Source: Halodesulfovibrio sp.
Lineage (GTDB): Bacteria; Desulfobacterota; Desulfovibrionia; Desulfovibrionales; Desulfovibrionaceae
Length of the DNA stretch: 64,000 nucleotides
Direction of reading: 5' to 3'
NCBI GenBank assembly: GCA_003252375.1
Contig: QKEJ01000177.1
Span: 1 to 64,000 of the forward strand
How positions within the stretch are numbered: the stretch's first letter is position 1; every line of letters starts with the position of its first letter. The position numbers were made by a program, and so were the translations under genes. Positions 1 to 9,559 of this stretch are shown piece after piece. The notes beneath the pieces are model-generated. The model was given only the letters and a program-made list of their open reading frames with translations, was not told the origin of the DNA and ran no database searches.

Positions 1-1367
1 GCAGCCTCGATGGCGGCGTTGAGCGCCAGAAGGTTGGTCTGGTCGGCGATGTCATTGATGACGTTCATGACATGCCCGATGGCATCGGACTGCTCTCCGA
101 GCTTGTGCATGTTGTCCTTCAGATCATTGGTCAGATCCTGCAGATTGTTCATGGCGCTGACGGTCTTGCCGACCATTTCCGCCCCCTGCAGGGCCTTCTG
201 GCGGGACTTGTCCGTTTGTTCGGCGGCTTCGCTGGCATTGCGGGCCACTTCCAGCACGGTGGCGTTCATTTCCTCCATGGCCGTGGCCGTTTCATCAATG
301 CGGGCCATCTGGTTATCCGTTCCGGAGCGGATGAGTTCGCTGCGCTCGGCAAGGTCGCCGGTGGCCGAGGTGATGCGGCTGACCACACCCTCAAGGCGTC
401 CCGCTGCCTGGAGCATGCCTTCCTTGGTGGCCTGTTCCGCCTTGTCCATGGCGTCTTCCGCCTTTCGCAACGCGTCCTTGGCGATGTCCGTCTGCCTGTT
501 GGCCTCGGCTCCCTTGGCCTCCATGTCCAGCAGGTTGTTCTTGAGTGTTGCCACCATGGTGTTCAGGGATCCCTGCAGGCGGGATATTTCGTCCTTGCCC
601 TGCTGGGTGATCCGGATGTCGAGGTTGCCGCCGGCAACGGCATCCGCCGCCTCCGTGGCTTCACGGAGCGGACGGGTGATGGACATGTTCATGAGGATGC
701 TGAGCGGCAGGATGCCCAGCAGCATGATGGCTGCCAGAATGGACACGGTGGTCAGGGTACTGGCCGTGACCATGCTCTTGATGTGGGAGGCGATACGGGT
801 TTTTTCGGCTTCAACATTGTCCACGTAGACCCCGGTGCCGACCCAACAGTCGGTGCCGGGAATCATCATGGCGTAGCTGATCTTGGGCTGTGTGCCCATG
901 TTGGGCTTGGGCTGGACGTATTCCACGAAGCCGCCCCCATCGTGGGCGGCTTCGGACAAACTCTTGACGGTGAAGACGCCGTTGGGGTCCTTGGTGGCGG
1001 AAAAATCCTTGCCGACATCCTTGCGCTTCATGGGGTGCGCCACCAGTTGCGTCCCCCTGTACACGAAGAAGTAGCCGGACCCGTCCTTTTCGTAGGTGAT
1101 GGAATAGGTGGCTTCGCGGATGCGTTCGTCTTTCTCATCCGGTGCGGCGGCTTCGATGAGCTTGCCTACACTGTTGGCAAAGGTCAGGGTGGCCAATTGA
1201 ATTCGGGCCTTGTGGTCCTTCAGCATGACAGTTTGGGTTTCTGCCACACCTGTTTCACCCACCTGGTTTGTGAGGCGGATAAAGACAAGGACCGTTGCGA
1301 CAATGAAAAGAGCCATCAACACAATGAGGCTGATAATGCGGGTTCCGATACTTACTGTGCGAAACAT
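1..1367 (-). CDS. Methyl-accepting chemotaxis protein, N-terminal single Cache domain (partial; C-terminus lies beyond the window start)
   Basis: Minus-strand translation from ATG at 1367 reads MFRTVSIGTRIISLIVLMALF..., then a Cache-like segment (DGSGYFFVY...[17 protein letters not shown]), HAMP, and the MCP hairpin tip ([22 protein letters not shown]) at the window edge. Not in the ORF track because it is open-ended. Confidence 0.9.
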   Translation of the reverse strand, partial: MFRTVSIGTRIISLIVLMALFIVATVLVFIRLTNQVGETGVAETQTVMLKDHKARIQLATLTFANSVGKLIEAAAPDEKDERIREATYSITYEKDGSGYFFVYRGTQLVAHPMKRKDVGKDFSATKDPNGVFTVKSLSEAAHDGGGFVEYVQPKPNMGTQPKISYAMMIPGTDCWVGTGVYVDNVEAEKTRIASHIKSMVTASTLTTVSILAAIMLLGILPLSILMNMSITRPLREATEAADAVAGGNLDIRITQQGKDEISRLQGSLNTMVATLKNNLLDMEAKGAEANRQTDIAKDALRKAEDAMDKAEQATKEGMLQAAGRLEGVVSRITSATGDLAERSELIRSGTDNQMARIDETATAMEEMNATVLEVARNASEAAEQTDKSRQKALQGAEMVGKTVSAMNNLQDLTNDLKDNMHKLGEQSDAIGHVMNVINDIADQTNLLALNAAIEA

Positions 1368-1571
1368 AGGTGCTCCTGAGGTAATATACGCGTGTTGTGC
1401 TGCAGGATTGCCGCCGAGCATGGCTGTGGGCTGCCGCTTGTGTCGGAATGCATCCTGCCCCGTTTTGGATAAAGAACACAGAGTAGTAATCTCAGTAACA
1501 TAGTTTGTAAGATAGTGACAATGTCTATGTGATTAAATGTGAATGAACTGAGCGCCCAGCCTGGAACAACA

Positions 1572-1604
1572 GAAAAGCCCCCGCGCAAAAGGCACGGGGG
1601 CTTG
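1572..1604 (-). terminator. Intrinsic terminator downstream of the second MCP
   Basis: AAGCCCCCG(N11)CGGGGGCTT stem; on the minus strand it is followed by CTTTTCTGTT. Confidence 0.65.
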
Positions 1605-1629
1605 AATGCTGTTGAGGGGGTGAGGGGAG

Positions 1630-3447
1630 CTACTTGCCGCCTTCAGCCTTCAGAGAGGCAATCAGGCCACTCAGTTCGTCTGCCTGCTCGGCAAGCTCCT
1701 GAATGTCCCTGCCCGAATCGGCCACGCGCTGCGCGTTCTCGTTGGCGATGAGATTGATCTCATCCACGCTGCTGGTGATCTGCTCGGAAGCTGCGGACTG
1801 CTGCTCCGCTGCCGTGGCAATGGACTGCACCTGCATGGCGGCGTCCTGAGCCATGGACACGATTTCGTACAGGACCTCGCCGGACTTGTTGGAGAGATCG
1901 GTGGTCACGTCGATGGCTGACACCGCCTCGTCCATGCCGTCCACGTTGGCCTTGGCGAGTCCCTGAATGGACTTGATGTTCTCACCCACTTCCTTGGTGG
2001 CGCCCATGGTCTTTTCGGCCAGTTTGCGCACTTCGTCGGCCACCACGGCAAAGCCGCGGCCAGCTTCGCCGGCACGAGCTGCTTCAATGGCGGCGTTCAG
2101 GGCCAGCAGGTTGGTCTGGTCGGCAATGTCGTTGATGACATTCATGACCTGGCCGATGGCCACGGACTGCTCACCCAGCTTGTGCATGTTGTTCTTGAGG
2201 TTGACGGTCAGCTCCTGCAGGTCGCTCATGGACTTCACGGTGTTGGTGACCACCTCGGAGCCTTCCAGCGCCTTGGTGCGGGACCGGTCGGTCTGGTCGG
2301 CGGCCTCTCCGGCATTGCGGGCCACCTCGAGCACGGTGGCGTTCATTTCTTCCATGGCCGTGGCGGTTTCGCTGATGCGGCTCATCTGGTTTTCGGTACC
2401 GGTGCGGATTTCCTCGCTGCGCTTGGCAAGGTCCGTGGTCGCCATGTTGATGCGCTGGACCACGCCCTCAAGCTGCGTGGCGGCCTGCAGCATGCCATCC
2501 TTGGTTGCCTGCTCGGCCTTGGCCATGGCCTCCTCGGCCCTGGCCAGGGCTTCCTTGGCGATGTCGGTCTGCCTGTTGGCCTCGGCGCCCTTGGCTTCCA
2601 TGTCTTCAAGATTGGCCTTGAGCGTGGCCACCATGGAGTTGAGCGAGTTCTGCAACTGGGAGATTTCGTCCTTGCCCTTGGTTTCCAGATGAACATCGAG
2701 GTCGCCGTGGGCAACGGCGTCTGCCGCGCCGGTGGCCTCACGCAGCGGGCGCACGATGGAGGTGATGAGCATGATGCTGAAGGGAAGCACCACCAGCAGC
2801 AGGATGGCGGCAACGACGCCCAGGGTGTAGGTGGAGTCCTTGCTTACCAGCTCGTCCAGCTTGGAGCGGATACGGGCCTTTTCTGTTTCCACGTTGTCCA
2901 CATAGACGCCCGTGCCGATCCAGAAATCGGTGCCGGGAAGGAGGGTGGCATAGCTCAGTTTCGGCGTGGGGCCTGCACCGGGCTTGTCCCAGATGTATGA
3001 GACAAAGCCGCCGCCGTCCTGGCTGGCCTTGTACAGATCCTGTACCAGGTGTACCCCGTTGGGGTCCTTGAGGTCCTTGAGGTCCTTGCCTTCCAGTTTC
3101 GTGTTGGTGGGCAGAATCTGGACGGTGGTCTTTCTGTAGACGAAGTAGTAGCCGGACTTGTCTTTTTCAAAACGGAAGTCGTTGATGGCCTTGCGGACGA
3201 TGGCGATCTTCTCTTCCTCGGTGGGGGCGTCGGCAATGAGAACGCCGAGGCTGGTCGCCAGAGCATTCGTGGCGAGGGCCAGACGCTGCTTTTGGTCCTG
3301 CAGCATCACTTCCTGGGTCTCGTGGATCCCCATGGAGGCGACGCGCGTCGTCAGCTGCGTGTAGGCAATGATGACACCGACAATGAAGAGCACAAGCATC
3401 ACCAGCAGGGCGATGATACGGGTGCCGATGGTTATGTTTCGGAACAT
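1630..3447 (-). CDS. Methyl-accepting chemotaxis protein with Cache domain, tandem paralog of the preceding gene
   Basis: [18 protein letters not shown]...DKSGYYFVY...[25 protein letters not shown], and conserved MCP signalling region [41 protein letters not shown]. Confidence 0.95.
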   Translation of the reverse strand: MFRNITIGTRIIALLVMLVLFIVGVIIAYTQLTTRVASMGIHETQEVMLQDQKQRLALATNALATSLGVLIADAPTEEEKIAIVRKAINDFRFEKDKSGYYFVYRKTTVQILPTNTKLEGKDLKDLKDPNGVHLVQDLYKASQDGGGFVSYIWDKPGAGPTPKLSYATLLPGTDFWIGTGVYVDNVETEKARIRSKLDELVSKDSTYTLGVVAAILLLVVLPFSIMLITSIVRPLREATGAADAVAHGDLDVHLETKGKDEISQLQNSLNSMVATLKANLEDMEAKGAEANRQTDIAKEALARAEEAMAKAEQATKDGMLQAATQLEGVVQRINMATTDLAKRSEEIRTGTENQMSRISETATAMEEMNATVLEVARNAGEAADQTDRSRTKALEGSEVVTNTVKSMSDLQELTVNLKNNMHKLGEQSVAIGQVMNVINDIADQTNLLALNAAIEAARAGEAGRGFAVVADEVRKLAEKTMGATKEVGENIKSIQGLAKANVDGMDEAVSAIDVTTDLSNKSGEVLYEIVSMAQDAAMQVQSIATAAEQQSAASEQITSSVDEINLIANENAQRVADSGRDIQELAEQADELSGLIASLKAEGGK

Positions 3448-3590
3448 ACGCAACTCCTACTCGGGCCGGAACCGGCTGCTGCAATGGTAAGTGGGTATGA
3501 AAGTGCATTAATTTTGGACCATGCTTCCAAAAATGCAAGTATAACTCGCGCCCGGTTCTCAGCCGTCGGGAACGAAGCCGCTATTAGGGA

Positions 3591-3617
3591 TTATCGACAA
3601 AAAAGAATATTACTATA
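3591..3617 (-). promoter_or_regulatory. Candidate sigma28 (FliA) flagellar/chemotaxis promoter for the MCP at 1630-3447
   Basis: Minus strand TATA-N15-GTCGATAA against consensus TAAA-N15-GCCGATAA, about 145 bp upstream of the MCP start. Confidence 0.4.
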
Positions 3618-4668
3618 GAGTTGCCGCGATACTCTGGATATCCAGCACGCCATTCACGAGCGTGGCGGCCCGTTCTATTTTTACCAGCTCGCGCAGCTTC
3701 TGGCTGGCGAGAATGGTCTCCATGTGCTTGGCAACGGTGTAGGTGTCGTCCCGAACCTGAATGACGGGCACGCCTTTCTGTTCGGAACGTGCGCGCACCA
3801 GTTCGTTGGGGGCGATGTTGCCGGTGAGAATGAGGCAGGGGCAGTCGCCTTCCAGGGCGACGAGCTGCAGGTCGGTCCGGTCACCGCCCACGATGGTGGC
3901 CGAATTCTTCTGCCGCTTGAAATAGGTCATGAAGTTTTCCACCTGCATGGTGCCGATGAGAAAATCCTCGATGATGCGCTGGGACTGGGCGTTGCCGGAA
4001 ATGATTTTTCCGTTCAGCCGCCATGCCAGTTCGCAGGCCTTGATGGCATTGAGCAGGGGGTCGCGCGGGATGATCCCCAGCACCGTGATGCCGGTCTGGT
4101 TGAGATAGGGGACGAGGATGTCCTCGGCGTCGCGCATGAAGGATTCGGGAACGTCGTTGAAGAGGACGCCCAGCAGGTCGTCGCCCAGCTGTTCGTGGAT
4201 GCTGAGCACGGCATCGTAGTGCAGGGCGGAGTCAAAGCGGTCCACCAGCAGGGTCTTGAGGCCGAGTTCGCGGACCAGGGTCAGGCCGTCCACGCCGCGG
4301 TGCTTGCCGGTGTGCAGGAAGGAGCCGCAGCCGGACACGAGCATCACGTCCTTGCCCCTGGAGAGCTCTTCGTAGGCGGCGCGTACGCGCTCCATACAGT
4401 TGCTGGTGTTGCTGAAGCGGGTGGCGCGCAGGTTCTGCGGGATGATGACAGGCGTCAGGACGTCGGGCGCATCCTCCAGTCCGAGCAGTTCGCGGATGAG
4501 CATGGCGTCCTCGTCGCCGATGATTTCATCCACGGAAACGGGCAGTCCGCCCACGGGCTTCATGAAGCCCACGTTGAGGCCCCGTTTCTGCAGGGCCAGA
4601 CCAAGAGCAATGGCCGTGATGTTCTTGCCCGCGAATGCGCTGGTGGACCCGATGTAGATGCCTGTCAT
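3613..4668 (-). CDS. P-loop/DRTGG domain protein, paralog of the Pta N-terminal region (DVU3031-like)
   Basis: MTGIYIGSTSAFAGKNITAIALGLALQKRG (BioD-like P-loop) and VGGDRTDLQLVALEG (DRTGG-like); directly downstream of ackA. Confidence 0.85.
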   Translation of the reverse strand: MTGIYIGSTSAFAGKNITAIALGLALQKRGLNVGFMKPVGGLPVSVDEIIGDEDAMLIRELLGLEDAPDVLTPVIIPQNLRATRFSNTSNCMERVRAAYEELSRGKDVMLVSGCGSFLHTGKHRGVDGLTLVRELGLKTLLVDRFDSALHYDAVLSIHEQLGDDLLGVLFNDVPESFMRDAEDILVPYLNQTGITVLGIIPRDPLLNAIKACELAWRLNGKIISGNAQSQRIIEDFLIGTMQVENFMTYFKRQKNSATIVGGDRTDLQLVALEGDCPCLILTGNIAPNELVRARSEQKGVPVIQVRDDTYTVAKHMETILASQKLRELVKIERAATLVNGVLDIQSIAATL

Positions 4669-4743
4669 GCCCGCCTCCTGTGGTTGCTGCGGAGTGTCTC
4701 CGGAGCCCGGGGCTGTTTGAGTGTGCTGTCAGTAAAACGCATG

Positions 4744-4775
4744 AACGGGGCAGGGTTGCATAACCCCGCCCCGTT
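4744..4775 (-). other. Stem-loop in the ackA / DRTGG-gene gap
   Basis: AACGGGGCAGGGTT-gcat-AACCCCGCCCCGTT, 14-bp arms with one G.U on the minus strand, then CATGCGTTTTACT. Confidence 0.6.
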
Positions 4776-4801
4776 TTCAATGCAAAGCGAACGGCCGGGG
4801 G

Positions 4802-6007
4802 TTAGCCCTTGAGGACTTCCACGGTGGCCTGTGCGATTTCCAGTTCTTCGTTGGTGGGAACCACCAGAACCTTGACGCTGCCGCCGGCGCTGATGTCGCG
4901 GGGTTCGCCGCTGCGCACCTTGTTCTTTTCGGTGTCGATGGTGATGCCCATGTGCTCCATGTCCTTGCAGACTTCGGCGCGCATGAAGTCGTCGTTCTCA
5001 CCGATGCCGGCGGTGAAGACAATGGCGTCCACCTTGCCGAGGATGGCGATGTAGGAGCCGATGTACTTCTTGATGCGGTAGGCCATCATTTCGAAGGCCA
5101 GCTGCGCCTTTGCATCGCCCTTTTCACGGGCGGCATGGATGTCGCGCATGTCGTTCAGGCCGCAGATGCCCAGCAGGCCGGACTGCTTGTTCATGATGGT
5201 GTCCATTTCGGCAGGGGTGCAACCCTTGCGTTCCATCACGAACGGCACGATGGCGGGATCGATGTCACCGCAGCGGGTGCCCATCATCAGGCCTTCCAGC
5301 GGGGTGAGGCCCATGGTGGTGTCCACGCACTGGCCGTTCTTGACGGCAGACATGGAGCAGCCGTTGCCCAGGTGGCAGACGACAACCGTGGTGTCTTCCT
5401 TGGCCTTGCCCAGGAACTTGGCGGCACTCTTGGACACGTAGCGGTGCGAGGTGCCGTGGAAGCCGTAGCGGCGGATCTGCAGCTCTTCGTACATTTCGTA
5501 CGGCAGGGGGTACAGATAGGCCTTGGGGGGCATGGTCTGATGGAACTCGGTGTCGAACACGCCCACGGAAGGAGCGTGGGGGAAGAGTTCCTCGGCCACT
5601 TCAATGCCGGCCAGGTTGGCGGGGTTGTGCAGGGGACCCAGCGGAATGTATTCGCGGATCACTTCCTTGGCCCATTCGTCGATCTTCAGGGACTTGGTGA
5701 TCTTTTCGCCGCCCAGGAGCACGCGATGGCCCACGGCGTAGATCTCGGACTTGTCCTTGATGACGCCGTCAGCGGGGTCGGTGATCAACTCGACCACGCG
5801 CTTCATGCCGGCCACGTGGTCGGCGAAGTCCTGGTCGATGACGATCTTCTTTTCGGCGTCGGTGTCGGGGTGAGCCTTGTGGGTAAGCTTGCCCCCGGCA
5901 AAGCCGATGCGCTCAACCAGCCCGGCGCACAGAGACGTTTCGGTCTCCATGTTGATGAGCTGGTATTTGATGGAGGAAGAGCCGGAGTTTATAACAAGTA
6001 CGTTCAT
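4802..6007 (-). CDS. ackA: Acetate kinase
   Basis: MNVLVINSGSSSIKYQLI..., HRVLLGGEKI, YGFHGTSHRYVS, VVCHLGNGCS, VFTAGIGEN signatures. Confidence 0.98.
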   Translation of the reverse strand: MNVLVINSGSSSIKYQLINMETETSLCAGLVERIGFAGGKLTHKAHPDTDAEKKIVIDQDFADHVAGMKRVVELITDPADGVIKDKSEIYAVGHRVLLGGEKITKSLKIDEWAKEVIREYIPLGPLHNPANLAGIEVAEELFPHAPSVGVFDTEFHQTMPPKAYLYPLPYEMYEELQIRRYGFHGTSHRYVSKSAAKFLGKAKEDTTVVVCHLGNGCSMSAVKNGQCVDTTMGLTPLEGLMMGTRCGDIDPAIVPFVMERKGCTPAEMDTIMNKQSGLLGICGLNDMRDIHAAREKGDAKAQLAFEMMAYRIKKYIGSYIAILGKVDAIVFTAGIGENDDFMRAEVCKDMEHMGITIDTEKNKVRSGEPRDISAGGSVKVLVVPTNEELEIAQATVEVLKG

Positions 6008-6030
6008 GGTGGTTTGATTCCTTGCGGACC

Positions 6031-8142
6031 CTAGAGGCCCTTTTCTGCCTGCGCCTGAATGGCGGTGATGGCAACGGTGTTGACGATGTCCGGTACAGTG
6101 CAGCCGCGGGAGAGGTCGTTAACGGGCTTGTTAAGACCCTGCAGCACGGGACCGATGGCGACAGCGTTCGCGGCACGCTGAACCGCCTTGTAGGTGTTGT
6201 TCCCGGTGTTCAGGTCCGGGAAGATGAAGACGGTGGCCTTGCCGGCAACGTCGGAGTCGGGCAGCTTGGTGGCGGCCACGTCGGCGTCGATGGCGGCATC
6301 GTACTGGAGCGGGCCTTCCAGAAGCAGTTCCGGAGCACGTTCCTTGGCGATGCGGGTGGCTTCGATGACCTTCTCCACATCGGCGCCCTTGCCGGAAGAA
6401 CCGGTGGAGTAGGACAGCATGGCGATGCGGGGATCCACATTGAAGATGCGGGCGGTCTCGGCGGAGCTGATGGCGATCTCGGCCAGCTGCTCGGAGGAGG
6501 GGTTCGGGTTCACGGCGCAGTCGCCGAAGACCAGAACGCGGTCCTTCAGGCACATCAGGAAGACGGAAGAGACGATGGAAGCGGTGGGTTTCGTCTTGAT
6601 GAATTCGAATGCCGGGCGGATGGTGTGCGCAGTGGTGTTGACGGCACCGGAAACCATGCCGTCTGCGTCATCCTGCTTGACCATCATGGTGCCGAAGTAG
6701 GTCGGGTCGGACATGGCGTCCCGGGCCTGCTCCATGCTGATGCCCTTCTTCTTGCGGAATTCGAAGTAGGCTTCCACATACTTCTGGAAGTTGGGAGACA
6801 GCTCGGGCTGAATGATCTGGATATCGCCGAGTTCAAGGCCGAGTTCGGAGATCTTCTTGCCGATCTCGTCGGCGTTGCCGAGGAGGATGATCTCCGCGAC
6901 GCCGCGGCGGTCGAGGATTTCTGCGGCGCGCAGGATGCGTTCTTCAGCACCTTCGGGCAGGACAATGCGCATCTTGTTGCGCTTGGCCGTTTCGATGAGG
7001 TTGAATTCGAACATCTTGGGCGTGACCTTGGAGGACTTGCGGTCGATGACGCGCTTGGCGATTTCCGCGGTGTCCACGCATTTTTCGAACACGCCGAGGG
7101 CGGTGTTGATCTTGCGGTCGTTTTCGGGATCGATCTTGCCGTACAGGTCGTTGAGGATCTGCGTGGTGAGGTAGGTGTGTTCCTTGACGGACAGGATCGG
7201 AACCGGAACGCCGGTCCAGCCTTCGATCAGGCGGTGCACATTGGGGGCGGGCTGGAGGCCGCCGGTGAGCACGATGCCGGAAATGTCGGGGTAGGCGTTG
7301 GAAAGTCGGGTTGCCAGGGTGGCAATGATGATGTCGCTACGGTCGCCGGGCGTGATGATCAGGCTGCCGGGATTCACGTAGTCGAGGAAGTTGCCGATCT
7401 GCATGGCGGCGATGAGGTAGTCGTCCACCAGGGCATCGAGACGGCCATGACCGTAGAGCACGGTACCGCCCAGCCACTTCTTCACGTCGTTCATGGTGGG
7501 CTTGCCCAGGGTGGGCTCGTCCGGAATGACGTAGACGCAGAGGGGGTTGGTGCAACGGGTCTTGCAGGCCAGCGCGCCGATGATTTCCGTGCTGTTGACG
7601 GTTTCGACATCCGCGCGGTTGATGATGGCGGAAACGATGTCCAGCCCCTTCTCTTCCAGGGAGTCGATGGTCAGCTGGGTCGAGCTGATGATTTCCTCGG
7701 TCCCCTTGCCCTTGCCGTTGGCCACAACCATCATGGGACAACCAAGGTTGGCGGCAATGTCGGCGTTCAGGTCGAACTCGAATGCGGCGTCCTTGCCCAG
7801 GAAGTCGGTGCCTTCGCACAGCACGAAGTCGTACTGGTCGGCAAGCTTCTTGTACTTGTTGAGGATGTTGTCGAGAAGGGTTGCGTGCTGTCCGTGGTTG
7901 ATCAGCTCGCGGGCTTCGTGGAGGGAGTAGGCGTAGGTATCCTCGTAGGGGATATCCAGCCCGAAGTGGGTCAGAATCAGGTTGATGTCATGATCCCGAA
8001 CGTCACGATTGGGGTTGTTGATGATCGGCCTGAAGAAGGCGACCTTACGGACATCCCTGAGCAGTAGCTGCATCATACCCAGTACGACGGCAGACTTGCC
8101 GCTCTTGGATTCCGTGGCTGTAATGTAAAGGTTGTTGGACAC
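6031..8142 (-). CDS. pta: Phosphate acetyltransferase, long form with N-terminal P-loop/DRTGG domains
   Basis: GTG start gives VSNNLYITATESKSGKSAVVLGMM...; DRTGG-like ITPGDRSDIIIATLATR; C-terminal PTA_PTB segment MVSGAVNTTAHTIRPAFEFIKT. Confidence 0.97.
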   Translation of the reverse strand: MSNNLYITATESKSGKSAVVLGMMQLLLRDVRKVAFFRPIINNPNRDVRDHDINLILTHFGLDIPYEDTYAYSLHEARELINHGQHATLLDNILNKYKKLADQYDFVLCEGTDFLGKDAAFEFDLNADIAANLGCPMMVVANGKGKGTEEIISSTQLTIDSLEEKGLDIVSAIINRADVETVNSTEIIGALACKTRCTNPLCVYVIPDEPTLGKPTMNDVKKWLGGTVLYGHGRLDALVDDYLIAAMQIGNFLDYVNPGSLIITPGDRSDIIIATLATRLSNAYPDISGIVLTGGLQPAPNVHRLIEGWTGVPVPILSVKEHTYLTTQILNDLYGKIDPENDRKINTALGVFEKCVDTAEIAKRVIDRKSSKVTPKMFEFNLIETAKRNKMRIVLPEGAEERILRAAEILDRRGVAEIILLGNADEIGKKISELGLELGDIQIIQPELSPNFQKYVEAYFEFRKKKGISMEQARDAMSDPTYFGTMMVKQDDADGMVSGAVNTTAHTIRPAFEFIKTKPTASIVSSVFLMCLKDRVLVFGDCAVNPNPSSEQLAEIAISSAETARIFNVDPRIAMLSYSTGSSGKGADVEKVIEATRIAKERAPELLLEGPLQYDAAIDADVAATKLPDSDVAGKATVFIFPDLNTGNNTYKAVQRAANAVAIGPVLQGLNKPVNDLSRGCTVPDIVNTVAITAIQAQAEKGL

Positions 8143-8226
8143 GATTAGGGCTCCTTGCATATCCAGACACAACACAAGCCGGACGCGATACCGGCATATA
8201 CGAGTCGGGACCAATTCCCGAAACGA

Positions 8227-8258
8227 AAAAGCGCCCGCCCTTGAGGGACGGGCGCACT
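8227..8258 (-). terminator. Strong intrinsic terminator between the Fe-S subunit gene and pta
   Basis: Minus strand GCGCCCGTCCCTCAAGGGCGGGCGC followed immediately by TTTTTCGTTT. Confidence 0.8.
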
Positions 8259-8266
8259 TTTACATA

Positions 8267-9556
8267 CTAGAGCGTTTCCGCGTATATCTCAATGCTATGT
8301 TTTACGGCGACGCTGTCATTGTTCTGGGACAGCATGTCGGTAATCTGCATCATACATGCGGGGCAGCCGGTGGAGAGCACCTTGGCCTGCGAATCCACGA
8401 TGTTCTTGCGCTTGCGCTCACCGATCTTCTTGGACAGATCGTAGTGGTACAGGTTGAAGGTACCACCGCAGCCGCAGCAGCGGTCCGCTTCGCTCATCTC
8501 CACAAGTTCGTACTTGGGGTTCATGCGGATGAGGTCGCGGGGCTGTTCGGACACCTTGAGGCTCTTCTTCAGGTGGCAGGAGTCATGGAAGGTGACCTTG
8601 GTGCCGCCCTTGGGAGCTTCGGTGGGCTTCACGCCCAGCACGTCCACCACGAACTGGTTGATGTCCATGGCCTTGGCGGCGATCTTTTCGATCTTCGCCT
8701 TTTCCTCGGCGGAGTACTCGCCGGAGAACTGGGGCCAGAGTTCGTGAATGGTGGAGATGCAGGAGCCGCAGGGTGCCACGATGTAATCGTAGTTGCCGTC
8801 GCCGAAGATGTTCACGTTGAACTTGACCATCTTGTCGTAGGCAACGCGGTCACCGGCGGACAGGGCCGGGATGCCGCAGCAGGCCTGGGCGGAGGGCATC
8901 CACACGCCGACGCCGTGGTGGCGGAACACCTTGAGGCAGGCTTCGCCGGCGCCGGTGTACATCTTGTCAGCCACGCAGCCGGGGAAGAACAGGACGCGCA
9001 GGCCGGACTTGCCGGCGGGCGTGTCGATGGTTCCGTACTTGCTGTGAAGGGACTTCTTGGCAAGGGGCGAGAAGTGGCGGTCGCCGATGATGGGCGAGAG
9101 CATCTTCGAGCAGGAGGAACCGAGCAGTTCGTTCGCCTGGCTGGTGAACAGACCCTGGAACTTGGAGCCCACGTCGAGCAGAAGGTTGAACAGCTTGGGG
9201 TTGCCCACCATGCCGCGCAGAATGGCCTTCTTGACAGGGGACAGGCCCATGTAGGTGTTCACGATGGTGCGGCCATGCAGGAAGATGTCCATGATCTTCA
9301 CGCCGGAGGGGCAGTTCGCTGCGCAGGAACCGCACAGCAGACAGCGGTTCAGGCGTTCCTGAACGCCTTCGGCGTCATTGATCATTTCATGGGCAAGGTT
9401 TTCCAGAAGGGCGATCTTGCCGCGGGTAACGTCGGCTTCCCTCATGGTTTCCGCAAATACCGGACAGACAGCCTGGCACATCCCGCACTTCATGCAGGCT
9501 ACCATCATGTCGTCCAGTTCCTGGAGCATTTTTGCGAGTTTGTTCAGATCGGCCAT
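8267..9556 (-). CDS. Lactate/glycolate dehydrogenase iron-sulfur subunit (GlcF-type, CCG domains; DVU3028-like)
   Basis: CMKCGMCQAVCPVF, CLLCGSCAANCPSG ferredoxin motifs; CCGIPALSAGD and CCGCGGTFNLYH cysteine-rich motifs; 3 bp downstream of the glcD-like gene. Confidence 0.92.
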   Translation of the reverse strand: MADLNKLAKMLQELDDMMVACMKCGMCQAVCPVFAETMREADVTRGKIALLENLAHEMINDAEGVQERLNRCLLCGSCAANCPSGVKIMDIFLHGRTIVNTYMGLSPVKKAILRGMVGNPKLFNLLLDVGSKFQGLFTSQANELLGSSCSKMLSPIIGDRHFSPLAKKSLHSKYGTIDTPAGKSGLRVLFFPGCVADKMYTGAGEACLKVFRHHGVGVWMPSAQACCGIPALSAGDRVAYDKMVKFNVNIFGDGNYDYIVAPCGSCISTIHELWPQFSGEYSAEEKAKIEKIAAKAMDINQFVVDVLGVKPTEAPKGGTKVTFHDSCHLKKSLKVSEQPRDLIRMNPKYELVEMSEADRCCGCGGTFNLYHYDLSKKIGERKRKNIVDSQAKVLSTGCPACMMQITDMLSQNNDSVAVKHSIEIYAETL

Positions 9557-9559
9557 GAC

